DNA of 64,000 bases from Mesorhizobium sp. SOD10. Lineage in GTDB: Bacteria; Pseudomonadota; Alphaproteobacteria; Rhizobiales; Rhizobiaceae. The notes under the pieces were generated by a model. It ran no database searches and was not told where the DNA came from. It saw only the letters and a program-made list of their open reading frames with translations. How positions within the stretch are numbered: the first letter of the stretch is position 1; every line of letters starts with the position of its first letter. Positions 63,153 through 64,000 of this stretch are shown here, piece by piece. The translations under genes and the position numbers were made by a program. The stretch spans positions 62,001 to 126,000 of the forward strand of contig CCNA01000008.1 in NCBI GenBank assembly GCA_000824805.1, in the 5' to 3' direction.

Positions 63153-63422
63153 CTATTTCCCGCAATAGCGATCGTTGATGTCGTTTACCGCATTCGCGTC
63201 CGGTCCGACGCGGTGATACGCGCAGGCGCCCGCCGCCGTGGTGGACATCTGCTGGTCGTAGTAGCGCGGACCGCCGAACAGCGTCTCAATAATGTCGTCG
63301 CCGGCCGGAACATAACGCTCCCGTTCGACAACGCGGTAGCGATGTTCGCCGGCGGCAGCGGGCCCTGCCATCGCGGCTGCCGCGGCAAGCATGAGCGCGG
63401 CGATCGCAAAATATTTCGTCAT
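63153..63422 (-). CDS. Small secreted protein of unknown function
   Basis: 89 residues with a clear Sec signal (KYFAIAALMLAAAAAMAGPAAAGE, cleaved near 24) and a mature part of about 65 residues (RYRVVERERYVPAGDD, two cysteines in GACAYHR and RYCGK). The cysteines may form a disulfide. AAAGG lies before ATG 63422. No family recognised. Confidence 0.6.
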   Translation of the reverse strand: MTKYFAIAALMLAAAAAMAGPAAAGEHRYRVVERERYVPAGDDIIETLFGGPRYYDQQMSTTAAGACAYHRVGPDANAVNDINDRYCGK

Positions 63423-63712
63423 GAACGGCAACCTTTCTGGCGATTGACCTGCAGCATATCCAAAATCGCCAGCGGAGCAAAAGTTCCGCAGCTGCTTTCA
63501 TCCCAGCTAAATGCAGATGCCGCAGCTTGGCGGGATTGCGCATGATAGATCGCCGTGATCCTGCCGTCCTCGTTGTCGAGGGCCGTGCCGCGATCCGGAT
63601 CGCCGAACAATAACGGCAATCGCGACGGCGGATTTTCGATAATGGCTGGCTCCGATGCCGGATATCGTGCATTCGTTCGGCCACCATTCCCGGATGCCCA
63701 AGGAATAGCCCG

Positions 63713-64000
63713 ATGACAGCCAGAGTGATCGTTCTCGACGCCAAGCCGCTGGGCACGGAAGATGTCGCCGAGATCGCGCGGCGCAACGCCCGGCTCGTGC
63801 TCGGCGAGGAAGCCTTGCGCCGCATCCGCGCCAGCCGCGCCCTGATCGAGCATCTCACCCAGCTCGGCAGACCGCTCTACGGCGTCACAACCGGGCTTGG
63901 CGCTTGTGTCGACACGCCGCTCGCCGAGGCCGATCTTATCGCCTTCCAGCACAGCGTGCCGCTCAGCCACTCCATGGGTGCCGGTCCGTCGCTGCCGACC
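63713..64000 (+). CDS. Aromatic amino acid ammonia-lyase (HutH-like), N-terminal part
   Basis: The first 96 residues are in the window and the gene runs off its end. YGVTTGLGA near 57-65 and LIAFQHSVPLSHSMGAG near 76-92 are characteristic of histidine and phenylalanine ammonia-lyases. The active-site ASG triad that forms the MIO group lies beyond the window. Histidine ammonia-lyase is most likely, but other amino acid lyases share this N-terminus. AAGGA precedes ATG 63713. Confidence 0.78.
   Translation, partial: MTARVIVLDAKPLGTEDVAEIARRNARLVLGEEALRRIRASRALIEHLTQLGRPLYGVTTGLGACVDTPLAEADLIAFQHSVPLSHSMGAGPSLPT

Overview
The window is chromosomal-style DNA of an alphaproteobacterium of the order Hyphomicrobiales, most like Mesorhizobium. 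The reasons are the high GC, the strong GC3 bias, the many ABC importers with GntR, SorC, LysR and Lrp regulators, long palindromic intergenic repeats of rhizobial type, and family choices such as an FMN-riboswitch-controlled RibH2 lumazine synthase and a GmaS/Mgd N-methylglutamate operon. I see no tRNA, rRNA, CRISPR array, insertion sequence, phage or conjugative gene. Nearly all of the 64 kb is ordinary metabolic and transport DNA.

Layout. (1) 1-11.3 kb, + strand: the end of an N-methylglutamate operon (mgsC end, gmaS, mgdA, mgdB, mgdC, mgdD), which turns methylamine into N-methylglutamate and then glutamate plus a C1 unit. After a palindromic repeat come a DUF1989-GcvT fusion protein and an APC-family permease, which may extend the pathway. 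(2) 11.3-16.7 kb, - strand: a TetR-MFP-RND multidrug efflux operon. (3) 16.9-25.1 kb: an acyl-CoA ligase, a SorC regulator with a two-domain class II aldolase/short-chain dehydrogenase, a D-Ala-D-Ala ligase, a CadC-like TPR regulator and a DUF1127 peptide. (4) 25.1-31.3 kb: a ribose-type ABC importer (-) diverging from mtnK-mtnA (+), with two back-to-back consensus-like promoters between them. This looks like a methylthioribose (5-deoxyribose-type) uptake and salvage unit. (5) 31.3-35.3 kb: FMN riboswitch and ribH2, class II fructose-bisphosphate aldolase, a frameshifted mini-gene and an MgtC-like protein. Then comes a roughly 600-bp low-coding stretch carrying three identical palindromes around a promoter. 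(6) 35.3-40.5 kb: a giant LplT-Aas fusion for lysophospholipid repair, a HypD-like deaminase and a small P-loop kinase. (7) 40.8-47.8 kb, - strand: a MetQNI importer followed by a 2-oxoglutarate dioxygenase, and a separate trio of periplasmic binding protein, DAACS symporter and aspartate/glutamate racemase. (8) 48-56.6 kb: small units (SDR, anmK, GNAT, MFS exporter/Lrp, methyltransferase/LysR, HTH regulator/SDR). (9) 56.6-63 kb, - strand: a complete Liv-type ABC importer with a hydantoin-type racemase and a FadR-like GntR regulator, preceded by a perfect GntR-type palindrome. (10) 63-64 kb: a small secreted protein and the start of an aromatic amino acid ammonia-lyase.

The common theme is scavenging of nitrogen- and sulfur-containing small molecules: methylamine, methylthioribose-like sugars, methionine-type ligands, amino acids of either configuration and hydantoin-like compounds. 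No clearly new system such as a defence island or mobile element is present. The best leads are local: the DUF1989-GcvT/permease extension, the ABC-mtnKA divergon, the binding protein-DAACS-racemase operon, the MetNIQ-dioxygenase operon and the triple palindrome before the LplT-Aas gene.
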